Source of the DNA: Capitulum mitella
Taxonomy: Eukaryota > Arthropoda > Thecostraca > Pollicipedomorpha > Pollicipedidae
Length of the DNA: 64,000 nucleotides
Reading direction: 5' to 3'
NCBI GenBank assembly: GCA_030062745.1
Contig: CP099839.1
Location: 1,865,001 to 1,929,000 of the forward strand
The notes beneath the pieces were generated by a model. It was not told where the DNA came from. It was given only the letters and a program-made list of their open reading frames with translations, and searched no databases. The stretch's first letter is position 1; each line of letters opens with the position of its first letter. Positions 1 to 10,530 of this stretch are shown here, piece after piece. Both the position numbers and the translations under genes were made by a program.

Positions 1-866
1 CAAAAGTCATAGTTTGGTTTTATAGTAATAACTTCGACGGTATTTCTTGAAATGCCAAACCCGAAATATAGATGACGTAGGATGGTGCCCTCTACTTGTG
101 TATTAAGTTTCAGCTTGATATCAGGTCGGGTCACGGAGCTATGTCCTAAAATATCAGTGCTCGTGCCCTATATCACAATAGCCATAAAATGGGATTTTTG
201 AAATAGAGTGAATTCAAATGATTGAAAACGTTTTCAGATAATATTACACGCACACAAGATCATTCCAAGTGACTACAAGGTCACTGGAGGTCATTTAAGG
301 TCAAAGGTCGCAAGTTGGTCTGAGGAGCATATGACGATGACATTTCCCCCTTTTTCATGTCCCTGGCACCGCCTATGCTAACATTATGCAAACATTGTAA
401 TACGATTTGTACTTTTTTAGCATGACATGACTAGCAGAAGCCAAAAAAGTGCTTTTACCTTTTTTCTGCATTTAGTTTCTGGAAAACTAATCCTCCTATC
501 TCTAAAACCCTGTGAATGCCCATAGATCTTCTCAAAATTTGAAATGTGTGTATCAATAGTAAAAGCCATTTCCATAATCTCTCAATTCATGTCAATTTCA
601 TTGAAATCGATCCATAAACAACAGACTACACGTCTATTGCTGAGAAGTCCAAAAGTACCCCCATCTCGGTATTTTTGCCCCCCTGTATCCACCCCTTTCG
701 AAATTTTTGGAGTTTCTTTTTTCAAAAATGTAGTTCACATCATGGCAAATCGATTGCTGTTTGTTGCGATAAAATCGGATTTGTAGTTCTCGAGATCTCA
801 GGGGGTGCCGAATCCGCCCGCCCCTGCCGATAATCGGCCATAGCGTCTAGCGCTCCGGGAAAAGGA
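1..866 (+). repeat. piggyBac-like miniature element, family 1 copy A (start cut by window)
   Basis: This is a non-autonomous DNA element cut off at the left by the window edge. It matches the copy at 20,225-21,460 almost throughout; for example both carry the block around 'gacgtag...gtgcc/tgtcctctacttgtgta' and the block before the right end. The right end is G-rich and finishes with GGA followed by TTAA at 867-870, which fits the TTAACCC-type ends of the family. No transposase is encoded. It carries many AGGTCA/TGACCT half-sites. The piggyBac assignment is an inference from TTAA plus a CCC start. Confidence 0.75.
298..310 (+). promoter_or_regulatory. DR1-like nuclear-receptor half-site pair inside the element
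   Basis: Two AGGTCA-type half-sites lie in direct repeat with one base between them (AGGTCA A AGGTCG). DR1 is the known consensus for RXR heterodimers and HNF4-type receptors. The site lies inside a transposable element. Occupancy or function is pure inference. Confidence 0.3.
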
Positions 867-870
867 TTAA

Positions 871-1145
871 GCTACACATCCATTTAAAGTTTTAAATTCT
901 ATCTTAATGTTTCGGCGGACATTTTCGTTTTGCTCTCACCAGGGCAAAAAATGGCCTGAGATGCCTCCCAAAACGTTGCCTGGCTCCGCCCCTGAGCAAA
1001 ATAGAATTATGAGGTTTTGTCACAGTACGTTGAAAAAATAGCTGGGAAAAGTCAACAAGTTTCGTGAAGTTGCGTCAAAAACCCTGGAATTCGCCAGCAA
1101 CAAACCCGAGGGGGACGGATACAGCCCCCCTTGCCGGGAAAAGGG
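871..1145 (-). repeat. family 1 element, 5' part, inverted copy A'
   Basis: On the minus strand this is the first ~280 bp of the family, matching the left part of the copy at 20,225. The outer end reads GGGTTAA at 1,143-1,149, so on its own strand the element begins TTAACCC. It abuts the TTAA at the end of copy A directly. Copy A may therefore have inserted into this copy, with the missing remainder lying left of the window. Confidence 0.7.
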
Positions 1146-1259
1146 TTAAACTGCGAAAAAGTTGGGAGGCTGAAGCTCCTCTGCCCCATGGCTCCCGCGC
1201 CTATGTACACATGTGTTATCAAAATCAGACCAAGAAGGCCCCCATAATTGAGCTATGTG

Positions 1260-1720
1260 GTCCTTGACGAGGTTCAGGATGCCCTTTCCTGCATCAAGAA
1301 GTCTCTTCTGGATTAAGAAACCGGTGGATGCATTTGCGCTCCTCGTAATCGCCATAGCGATCTCAGTTCTGGCTGCAGTGATCCAAGTGGGTGCCAGAGG
1401 CAACCTGAAATGCATCCGCCCTTTATGAATAAGGTAGCCCATGTTCTGGATCACGAGGCCCTGTTTTGTGTTAAGGAGGCCGCTTTGCTGGATTGGGAGA
1501 CCAGTTTAAGAATCAGGAGGCCCTGTTCTGGATTAGGAGGTTCCCTCTGTGTATCAGGAAGGCCTTGTTCTGGATTAGGAAGCTCCCTCTGTGTATGAGG
1601 AGACCCCTGTTCTGGAACACGAGGCCCTGTTTTGGGATAAGGAGGTCTTTTGCTGGATAGATCAGGGTAGACCCCTTTAGGGATCAAGAGGCCCCCTGCG
1701 AGGAGGGGGCCTCCCATTTT
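1260..1720. repeat. degenerate minisatellite, ~30-35 bp unit
   Basis: Variations of 'ggattaggaggccctgttct' and 'ccctctgtgtatcagga' recur roughly every 30-35 bp, for example at about 1,480, 1,510, 1,545, 1,575 and 1,625. The units are diverged, so the array is old. Open frames across it are by-products of the repeat. Confidence 0.65.
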
Positions 1721-1734
1721 GCAGGGGAATTTTT

Positions 1735-1775
1735 GAATTTTTCAGGGGCCTCCCTAGGAGGCCCCTGAAAAATTC
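1735..1775. repeat. perfect 19-bp hairpin with 3-nt loop
   Basis: Positions 1,735-1,753 and 1,757-1,775 are exact reverse complements (GAATTTTTCAGGGGCCTCC) separated by CTA. It closes the minisatellite. A short recent inversion duplication or an element end would explain it. No RNA gene signature is evident. Confidence 0.85.
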
Positions 1776-2086
1776 CGTCCACCCCGAACTCAAAATCCGA
1801 CGCTGTTTCGAAATCGAAAACCAATATTAGATGGAAGCTGAGTGCTCTGAGCGAAATGACGATGGGATTCTTAACTTGGGTTGATCGTTTTAGATGGGCT
1901 TCCATCAGGTAAACTGGTGTTCCGGGATTCTGACTAGGTGGAACTTGTTCATCGGAAACTAAATGCGACAATGGACTCTGATGTTTCGAACAAGTGTGTT
2001 TCGATGTGTTTAAACCAAGATGTTTCGAACAAGCCTTATCAGCCCGTAGGTGAGACGGTAGAGAGCCGTTGGCACTTCCGTCAAAT
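1776..2086. other. unassigned stretch
   Basis: No gene was seen. A 15-base word (gatgtttcgaacaag) occurs twice, at 1,980 and 2,019. Confidence 0.4.
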
Positions 2087-2660
2087 TTAACCCGCGCAGT
2101 GGAAGGGGTTTCGCACTAACACGCACTGGAAGGGGGCACAAAAATGCCCCCTCAGGTTTCGGAAACGAAAAAAGCTAATGACATGAAATTTTGCGGAAAG
2201 AGTGGGGCTATAGCGGTTTACATCGTGTGCAATTTTCATAACCCTAGGTCAGTCTCTTCAAGGTCAAATTGGGTCGAAAAGGTCAACTTTGGACACTTTC
2301 TCGGCCCGTACAGGCTATTCCGTACGACTTTTTTGAACGAAACGGGCAAAAGAATGTTTGTTTGGGCTTTAAAACGTAAAATACGGCAATTTCAATTCAT
2401 TTGACGTCTCCACTGAGAATTTCGGGCCGAGGTCATGTCAGGCCGTTGACCTATGACGTCATTTTTTCATCTTTTGCAGAACAGATTTCGAGCAACACGG
2501 GATAGCTTGAGTGTAAATAAGGGCCCTACACGCATCTCTTGCCGTATTTTCAGCGAAGGTAGCCAAAATCGGTACATTTGGCCATTTTCAGCGTCCATGT
2601 TTGCGTATGTATGTGTATGTATATATGTATATACATGTAACTATCAATGTGCCAAACGTC

Positions 2661-3100
2661 TTTTTAGTAGGGTCTCTGAATGCATGTTTCATACAAGCGA
2701 CATACTGCATAGCAAATCTGGACCCAGTCACAAAATAGTTGCCCTGAACCTTTGATGACCTTGAGCAGGGTATACAGAAGCGTATTCATGTGCGCATACG
2801 CCTTTTTATTAGGGTCTTTGAATGCATATTTCATACAAGTCGACATGTCGCAAAGCAAATCCGGGCCAGCTCATAAGATATTCGACCTTGACTTTTGATC
2901 ACCTTGACCTTGACTTACCCTGGTATACGTAAGTGTATCAGTATGCGCACACGTGTTTTTATTGGGGTCTTTGAATGCATATTTTATACAAACCGACATG
3001 TTGCAACGCAAATCTGGATCAGGTCACAAGCTGGATGGCCTTGACCTTTGGTGACCTTGACCCGCATTGACCCTGGCTTTGGCCTTGGTACATCCATCAC
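2661..3100 (+). repeat. three tandem ~150-bp units inside family 2 copy 1
   Basis: Units start at 2,661, 2,803 and 2,956, each with 'tttttaNtNgggtctNtgaa' and each ending in runs of TGACCTT-type half-sites. The sister copy near 32,108 has only one unit, so the triplication is specific to this copy or was lost in the other. Confidence 0.8.
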
Positions 3101-3313
3101 TTATGGCCGAATGACGTCGCGTGATTGTGTTAAAATGGTAATCTTAGGAAGAACGCTGGTCCTTTCATAAAGTTCCCATTTGTCAGCGACAATCGTCGTT
3201 TTCGTCATGTTTGTCTGACTTCAAATGCTTGAAGCTTCAAAAATTTCCGGCTGATTTTCAATTTTTCTGCGTCAGTTGATGAGTTATTCAATTGCCATAA
3301 ATGTCACAAAGTA

Positions 3314-3393
3314 CCGTAATCACCCAAGTATAATGCTCCCATTTTCGTCCCAAATTTTAACATTAAAAGTTGGGGGAGCATTATACTTGAGTA
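3314..3393. repeat. left terminal repeat with inverted inner copy
   Basis: The outer repeat occupies 3,314-3,340. An inverted copy of its core (GGGGGAGCATTATACTTGAG) lies at about 3,372-3,391. The right end holds the same core in the same orientation at 5,286 and 5,341. The core is the likely transposase-binding site. Confidence 0.85.
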
Positions 3394-3874
3394 TGTGAGA
3401 AATCCCAGTTTGCAAAGTCAAATTCTGTGTAAGGGGAGATCAAATTATGTAATAAATTTTATTAGTACGTTTGTGGTATTTTATCAATCAATATAATACA
3501 GGAAGGGAAGTTGCAGGAATCGAGAAATCTGCTTAATTGAGCATCCAAGCCGGAACGCCCCCATCGCTTAGTTTTTTTCAGCCACCGAATAATGCTTCAT
3601 CTTATCGAGTGAAAGTTCACAATGAACAACTTGTGTAAGCGTCACTCATTTCATTCTTTATGAACAATAGAGGCGATGATCATTCATAGGGACGATCAGA
3701 ACGCTCATCATTCGTAGAGCGCTGATCACAATAGAGACGGAGATCATTCATTGATTGGCCCGTGCAGGTAAAGAAGTTACAGTGAGAATGAACGAATGAA
3801 CTTCTATGCGTCGAATGTTGTTAATTTACCGTTGTTAATTTGAACGACAATCATTCTGTATCCCCCAAACAGGC

Positions 3875-5191
3875 ATGACTGACACTCCAGGATTGAAAAG
3901 AAAAAGGTCTTCTTATGAGGCTTCTTTCAAGCTAAAAGTCATCAAATTTGCAGAAGCAAATGGCAACTGGGCTGCTTCCAGAGAATTCACAATTCCACAG
4001 GCAAATGTCAGGCTGTGGAGAAAACAGAAAGAACTTCTGGTTGAGCTGCCAAAAACCAAAAGAGCATGCAGGGGCCTTCCAGCCAAGTACCCGGACTTGG
4101 AAAAAGAGCTTGTGGAATGGGTGACTGACCAGAGATGCAGTGGCTACATTGTCACGATGCTTCACATCCAGCTAGAGGCTCTCAGAAGGAAGAGAGATCC
4201 AGGTTTCAAGGCTTCTCTGAATTGGGTCCACAGATTCATGAAGAGAAATGGCCTGAGCCTGAGGCAGAAGACAAAAATCTCTCAAAAACTACCTTTAGAA
4301 CTTGATAACAAAGTAATTTCATTTCACTCCTATGTGTTGAATCAAAGAAAACTGCATGACTTTGAACTCTCACAGATTGGGAACGTGGACGAAACACCTC
4401 TGTGTTTTGACATGCCTGGCAGTAGAACAGTTGAGCCCAAGGGAAGCAAAACTGTCCAGATCAGAACAACTGGATATGAAAAGACACACTTCACCACAGT
4501 CCTGACCTGCATGGCAGATGGAACTAAGCTCAAGCCAATGGTGATTTTTAAACGAAAGACAGCTCCAAAAGAGAAATTTCCAGCTGGTGTGGTGATCCAT
4601 ATGCATCCCAAAGGATGGATGGATGAAGAAGGAATTGTGCTGTGGCTCAATCGAGTTTGGAATAGCAGGCCTGGAGCTCTCCTGAAGAAGAAATCCTTTT
4701 TAGTGTGGGATCAGTTCAGAGCACACATGACTGACAAAGTGAAAAGAAAATGTGCTTCTCTCAACACCACCCAAGCAGTGATTCCTGGTGGCTTGACATC
4801 TATCCTGCAACCTCTAGATGTCGTTCTGAGCAAACCGTTCAAGGACAGAATGAGGCAAAAATGGATGGCTTGGATGGCTCCTGGTCAGCAAGAACAGACC
4901 AAGAGTGGAAACTTCAAGAGACCTAGCCTGTCTCTAGTCTCTACTTGGGTCAAGGAAGCCTGGGATGACATTCCGTCTCAGATGGTTGTCAAGAGTTTCC
5001 TGAAGACTGGAATCTCAAACAATTTGGATGGCACAGAAGACGATGAACTCTGGAAAGAAGACACAGAAGAAGAAAATGAAGAAGATGAAGACCAACTTGA
5101 CCCCAACTGGGATACAGATGCAAGACTAACTCCGGAAGAGTTTCATGAACTTTTTGATGATAGTGATGATGATGACTTTGATGGATTATGA
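3875..5191 (+). CDS. pogo/Tigger-type DDE transposase, 438 aa, intact
   Basis: This is the transposase of the surrounding element; it should bind the terminal repeats and cut and rejoin DNA in the nucleus. Residues ~8-55 (YEASFKLKVIKFAEANGNWA and onward) resemble a Brinker/Psq-type helix-turn-helix, as in vertebrate POGK. Residues ~65-135 look like the CENP-B/Tc5 helix-turn-helix. The DDE_1 catalytic domain spans ~165-375, with acidic residues at D172 (NVDETPL), D279 (VWDQFRAH) and D315 (QPLDVVLSKPF). The C-terminus (~385-438) is strongly acidic, as is common in this family. The ATG at 3,875 is followed by a typical basic N-terminus. No stop or frameshift interrupts it. Domestication as a host gene is unlikely, because the frame is still enclosed by matching transposon ends. 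Confidence 0.95.
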   Translation: MTDTPGLKRKRSSYEASFKLKVIKFAEANGNWAASREFTIPQANVRLWRKQKELLVELPKTKRACRGLPAKYPDLEKELVEWVTDQRCSGYIVTMLHIQLEALRRKRDPGFKASLNWVHRFMKRNGLSLRQKTKISQKLPLELDNKVISFHSYVLNQRKLHDFELSQIGNVDETPLCFDMPGSRTVEPKGSKTVQIRTTGYEKTHFTTVLTCMADGTKLKPMVIFKRKTAPKEKFPAGVVIHMHPKGWMDEEGIVLWLNRVWNSRPGALLKKKSFLVWDQFRAHMTDKVKRKCASLNTTQAVIPGGLTSILQPLDVVLSKPFKDRMRQKWMAWMAPGQQEQTKSGNFKRPSLSLVSTWVKEAWDDIPSQMVVKSFLKTGISNNLDGTEDDELWKEDTEEENEEDEDQLDPNWDTDARLTPEEFHELFDDSDDDDFDGL

Positions 5192-5224
5192 TTGAAATGC
5201 AGAAAATGTAATTTTTTTATCGGA

Positions 5225-5230
5225 AATAAA
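5225..5230 (+). terminator. polyadenylation signal of the transposase gene
   Basis: AATAAA lies 34 bp after the stop codon, in a T-rich stretch inside the element. Confidence 0.6.
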
Positions 5231-5285
5231 TTTTTTTCATAAAAAATCTGAAAACTTCTTTTTAACAGAAAAATCTGAAAACTTA

Positions 5286-5404
5286 GGGGGAGCGTTATAC
5301 TTGGGTATGACAAAAAAGACCTGTTTTTCGATTCAAAAGTGGGGGGAGCATTATACTTGGGTAAGCATTATACTTGGGTAAGCATTATACTTGGGTGATT
5401 ACGG
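5286..5404. repeat. right terminal repeat with threefold iterated core
   Basis: A first core sits at about 5,286-5,305 and the terminal one at 5,341-5,362. The terminal core is followed by two extra 17-bp copies (AAGCATTATACTTGGGT) at 5,363-5,379 and 5,380-5,396, then GATTACGG. The left end has a single outer copy, so the right end has been expanded by tandem duplication. Confidence 0.9.
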
Positions 5405-5496
5405 TAACAGCTTCCAGCTCCGACCCGATCTCGAGATATTCAAGAAAAATAGGTGGGGGAGGGCACAAAAAGACCCCCATCCAGTATGCGTGTTAA

Positions 5497-8400
5497 CTTT
5501 ATCTCAAGAGGGGTGGGCCAGTTGTTCCTACAAATTACGTTATCTTGCATTCTGCCAGGTAAATCCCAATGCTGCAGGGTATTTTTTTACAAATTTGTTC
5601 AGGTGATGATTGCTGGGGTGGTCTTAGGGATCGAAGCCCGTTCTAAGCATAGTTTTGTTGCATAGACTCAGAGCCGCACACTCTATCAAGCGATTCCAAG
5701 TAACGGCAGATTTTGTGGCAAAAGTTTAACGTGCTGCCAAGGGTGCGACACGAGACATGACATGCAGCCGAAGAAAACCAATTTACGTGTTGCTGTCTAT
5801 TACTTACATAATATTTATTTTACGTACTATCACGCAAGGGTCCCCCCGGTTTGAAAGTTTGAGGGATGCGTATGTTTTTAGGCCTTGTTTCCTTGTAGCG
5901 CCCCCATATGTGTAGTCGAAGCTCTTGTCACCATGGCTGGCAAAAGCGCAGGTGACTGGCTCGCTATACTTGTCAATCGGCGGACATCGCATCACTCAGG
6001 CATCGCGGACACATGACAGAGAGCCCTTGCGCACGTCTATCTGGTATCCCATGCCGGTCCAGCCTCCTCGCCGCGACCCGGCGGGCCTGCCGGCGCAACC
6101 CACGCCGGTCACGTGACCACGACCTGAAGCCGCGAAAGGTCGAGCGCCCACCGCGGCGGCCAACCAGTCGGCCGCCGCGCACAGCGTCCGCCACGAACAG
6201 ACGCACGAAACACCACATTGCACATATCTTATTCTGCAGCAGTGAGAGAGGGACGCTTCTCCTTCATTCCCTGACCCCGAAGGTCTATGTTTTATGCTTT
6301 CAGGACGTTTCAAGAGACGTAACTTCCGTGGCCAGCGCACTACATCTGATCAATACGGGCACACGAAGTCCGTTGAGCGCAGACGGCGTGGTGTCCCAGT
6401 GTTCATCACCGGAGGCAGCTGTCCTGCGCAGAAACTTTCGATAGGCTGAGGCGAAACTTCTGCGCTGCGTGGGTGGCTAAAACCACTCACGCAGTGATGG
6501 AGTGGCTGTAGCCATGGGTGTTACCTCTGCGTTGGCTACGGAAGACATGTTCCCCACAGTTTTCCAGAAGTGGTGATTTGTCCCTCCTAAGTTTTAAGGT
6601 ATCAGATAGGTATTTCCTGTTGGCAACACAATGTCTTGAACTTTGAAATCCAAAATGAATAAAACGAAACGAATGAAATGAGCCCCCCACCCTGGCTTTA
6701 GCTCCCTATAGTTCCCTATCGCTGCAGCTAAAAAGCATTCCTCTCTGCCACAAACTGAAGCAATGGGCGTATTCACACGTCTAAAGCACCATGAGGATGC
6801 GTCTGTGCAACGTGAACCACCACGGAGAAGCTCAGAGCTTGTGATTTCTCGTGACGTCGAGAGCTAACCAGACATAGACAGGTCCGATATTAGCTGGATG
6901 CGTTTCTTCCAGGCTGTAAGAAGCAATGTGGTGAGAAGCATTTAGTACAATCTGTTAGCCATACTTACATCATATCCCCCACAACATACCTTGTTGGTAA
7001 AAGGAAAATATCCCCTTTTGGTGGCGTTTAGATTCGGATCCGTTTAAAGGCCGTGTTTCCAGTTTCCGATGCAAACAAACAAGTTGCAGCACTGACAGAC
7101 AAAGTGGTGTAACGTTTTGCTAGGAGGGCGAAAGAGAGGGGAGGTGAAGAAAAGGAGGAAAGGAGAGACACGGAAAGACAACGACACAGGAGATAGGGGA
7201 GATGACGCTGAAAGCACGCCACGGTCTTACTAAGACCTTACCTTACAGTCAGCATTGTCATTCTCGAGTACTTTAGTAGCCAATCACGTAATATGGAACT
7301 CCTGAGCACATACTGTGTTATATATTATACCATAGCATATTCTGTGTTCCACAACTGACATTCTTGAGAAACCTGGATATTTCTGACAGTCTGGTAAGAC
7401 CGAACTTGTCGCCGGTCAGAGGTCGGTAGATGAGCAAGTCTTATCATGCCAAAGATATATTCAGTGAATGAAAAGGGTCCGAGTGTTCATACTGGAGAGG
7501 AGGCAAGGGTTGCATGGTTTACGGGAAAGGTTGTTGCCTTTCGGGGTTTCATGATAATCATCCTCTTTACTCATTAATTTACCAGGTCACTGCACGTGCT
7601 ATGTGCCCTAGTATGTTTCACCAGGGATCAATAGTGTCAAGAATAACCGCGCTGTCCAGCAACGTCCTCACAATCCATGGCATCGGTGAAGTTCGACTGA
7701 GTTTCGCTTATGGACAATTTCTCCAGAGCAACGGCTCCTACGCTGGCAAAGTACGGACAAACATAGCGAGGGCCGCTCCAAGCAGTCACCGCTCGAGATT
7801 CTGCATTATTCGCGGAAACACTTTTCAGCCAGTTCAAACACCAGCCATCAACTTGGCCCAACTTGGGTCGTCAGCTCAGGCTGGGAAAGTTACGAGCTCA
7901 TTGCCGTCAGTCGAGGCCTTCCTTTGCAGCTGTCAGAAACTGTCCGGAAACCCTCCTCGCGTATGTCATTTCAAACATGCACCAGCTGCTTCAGAACCGA
8001 GTCAGTTATACCGCCGAAGAAAATTGTGGCTTGACGGCGGTGCGTTGCTGGAAAGCTTTGTCTTTGTTCGAACGCGGTGGGCAACTGAAGATTGTGTTAC
8101 GACTGTTGGAAGACAATAAGTTTACCACAAAGCAGTGAGCGTTCCATGATTCAGTCCATTGAAATGGTCATAATATACTGTCATCACTTTGATCTCTGGA
8201 CGATTCGCAATGTACACTTTCACCAAACAGTCCAGTCTCTCTCTTTATCACAAGCTCTAGTTCCCCACACCATCAAGGATAGGAGAACAGGAAGTGTGTT
8301 GCTGAAATCTTATGAGCTGAGTCGTCTGTGGACTGCAGCGTCCTGTGGGTGGTACTCGGAAACGCTGATGCTTACTCACATGAAATCCTCCTCCCTCACC

Positions 8401-10405
8401 CAGAACCGCCTTCGTTCTTTCCAGTAACCATTGCCTGCTAATTCTCTTTCAGCCTTGATGCCATATTCTGTCATTTGTGAATGCTGATGAAAGCGCGGAA
8501 CGACTCATTGTGAACCGCGCCGAGGAGACGTTGAGATGTCGTTTGTTGATAATCATGTTGTTGCGCCATTTTTTTGACTTTAGTACACAACACCTTTCCG
8601 AGTGACTGCGTATGATTAGCCTCAGCTATTGGGTTGATGTAAAGTTTACGTGTATGGTGCACCGGATCTACATAAAAGTACGTACTCCTCAGAGGTGGGA
8701 AGCGATTTTAGGAGCAGCGGCAAATGTTGAAGTTGCATTTTTCATGCCCTGGCATAATTTTCTTGGCCGCCGTCAATGAGATGGTTGCGACATTTTTTTT
8801 TGTATCTCTCGCAGGAGGTGCTTCGAGCATAATATATTTGCTAGCCACGTTTGATATAAATGTTGTATAATTGGTTTGTTATTAGTTGGTCAAAATGTTC
8901 GTGGTGCCCACCGTTACTATGCGCGTTTTTCAAGGTGTAATTGTGCTCCAGGTTCTTGGATCAACTACTGGTTCTCATCCAATCCAAATCATTATTCATG
9001 CATTCATACTGCTATAATGTAATGCCGCATTATCATTATGCTCCAGTTCCATCATGCTGCAAGTGTCATGGAACTGCAATGATAAATTGCATGGCTACCA
9101 CATGGTCATGCTACCGTGCCATATCACTGTGTTGCAATACGTTCACCCAAAGATATCGTTACGCTGCCACATTATACGTGATGTTCCTTTCCGGGCATAG
9201 GGGGCGCTGAGTATGTCGCGGTGCACTTGCTTTCATTTACATCCCCTAATCCGCCTGAACGAAGCAATTGTATGTCGGGCTTTCTGCTTTAACGTTGTTG
9301 TGAAAACGAGTGGTTGAACTGCATTTTTACGATTTCGAAAAGATATTTATCAAGGCAATAAACTTGCTTGATTTCCCATAGGAATCGCACACAACAGTAA
9401 GTACAATTCGTCTCTTTTCTAATTCGTATCAACTGCTAAAAGTTTGTTCCACATCATGTCAGACTCAACTGCAACAAATTTACGTTACCCGAAACGAGCT
9501 TTCAAAAAGCTGCGCCATGACCGAAACTGTCTGACCAGTAAAAGTTCCGTTTAGCGTTGTTCGTCGATGATGTGACTTGTCCTTTGAGACAATGTTCAAA
9601 TGATGCAGAACAGCTGCGCTTTCCCAACTTCCAGGAACCCACCTCAGTCTGTTTTGGCATTCTGAACTCAGTGCGGCCTTGACTTAAAAGCTGAACTGAG
9701 TTTAAACTGGAAGAACAGTGCAGGAAATTACAGTGACTCTTATTTTCCGTTGTGAATGCCGCGAGATATGGAGGTCAAAGACGGTGTACAGCCGGACGAA
9801 CGAAGAACTTCATGGTTATGATTTTTCTTCGCCCAAAAACTGCAATGTTGTGATAAGTTCTGGTGATCTCCGGCACATGATGTAAAAATGAAGATCTTTG
9901 TCCTTCCCCATTGCCCTTTATCAAACGGCCAGATGCCATCAGATGGCCCGGACGTGGGCTAATGCAGAATTTACCCATTACGCGAGCCGGTGAGCATCAG
10001 AAATCGCTATAAAACTGCCTCGTGGACAATAAGACAAACAAAATAAACTGCACGAAGAAACTGTATTCCGGATTTTGCCAGGTTTCACAATGGCATTTGC
10101 ACTTAATTTTCATGACAAAGCTTTTTCGGAGTACACGTGAGGATAATGTCGGGAAAGTGTCATTTTTTTCGGAGCATGCGTTGAGATGGACTAGTGTTGT
10201 CAGTGTGGGATGGATGTTTTTTGTGGCGGTCCGAAAATTTTGAGTTTTTGTTTTTGCCATGTTGCCACGTTTACTTCCGTTGCTTTCTGTCAGATTAAAG
10301 GTAAATGCTTGGCATTCCTGCACCTGAACTTTACTTTACCTTATACGAAGATGGGAAGTTCGGCCTGCGCCCACTAACGAAGTGGCTTGAAAGAGCTTTA
10401 AATTG
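5497..10405. other. no recognised gene
   Basis: There is a short GC-rich patch at about 6,000-6,200. The longest open frames (7,514-8,119 and an overlapping one at 7,863-8,138) have no domain I recognise. Several frames compete over the same bases, so I do not call them. Confidence 0.4.
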
Positions 10406-10530
10406 AAAAAAAAAAAAAAAAAAAATGGGGGGGGGTTAGGACCCCCCCCTTTTATAAAAACCCCCCCCCTTTTTTTTTTTTTCCCCAAATTTTTCCCTTC
10501 CTTCTTTTCTTTTTTCCCTTTTGGGTGGCT
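10406..10530. repeat. block of alternating homopolymers, possible assembly artefact
   Basis: Runs of A (~20), G (~9), C (~9), A, C (~9) and T (~14) follow each other, then C/T-rich sequence. Such stacked homopolymers with no unit structure are unusual for real DNA here and typical of low-quality consensus. Confidence 0.6.

Larger units (their letters stand above)
3314..5404 (+). mobile_element. complete pogo/Tigger-type DNA transposon with TA target duplication
   Basis: The 2,091-bp element begins CCGTAATCACCC and ends GGGTGATTACGG, flanked by TA at 3,312-3,313 and 5,405-5,406. Duplication of a TA target is the rule for Tc1/mariner/pogo elements. It carries one uninterrupted transposase frame. 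The host repeat continues without loss on both sides: the related copy at 32,454-32,455 shows the unfilled site (cacaaagTAacagc). Complete ends, an intact frame and a clean target site point to recent, possibly still possible, mobility. Confidence 0.95.
2087..5496 (+). repeat. TTAA miniature element, family 2 copy 1, split by a pogo element
   Basis: The left end has TTAA (2,087-2,090) followed by CCCGCGCAGTGG, then a second similar start (CTAA at 2,116, CACGCACTGGAAGGGGG). The right end, reverse-complemented, reads CACGCATACTGGATGGGGG and is followed by TTAA at 5,493-5,496. Without the pogo insertion the element is about 1.3 kb, similar to families 1 and 3. The copy at 31,708-32,539 shares the interior and the right end, again followed by TTAA. 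No transposase of its own is present, so it is inferred to be a piggyBac-type MITE. Confidence 0.75.

Noticed and set aside
7514-8138. Overlapping open frames of 201 and 91 codons
   Set aside because: Two plus frames and one minus frame cover the same bases, no domain is recognisable and no splice or codon signal favours one.
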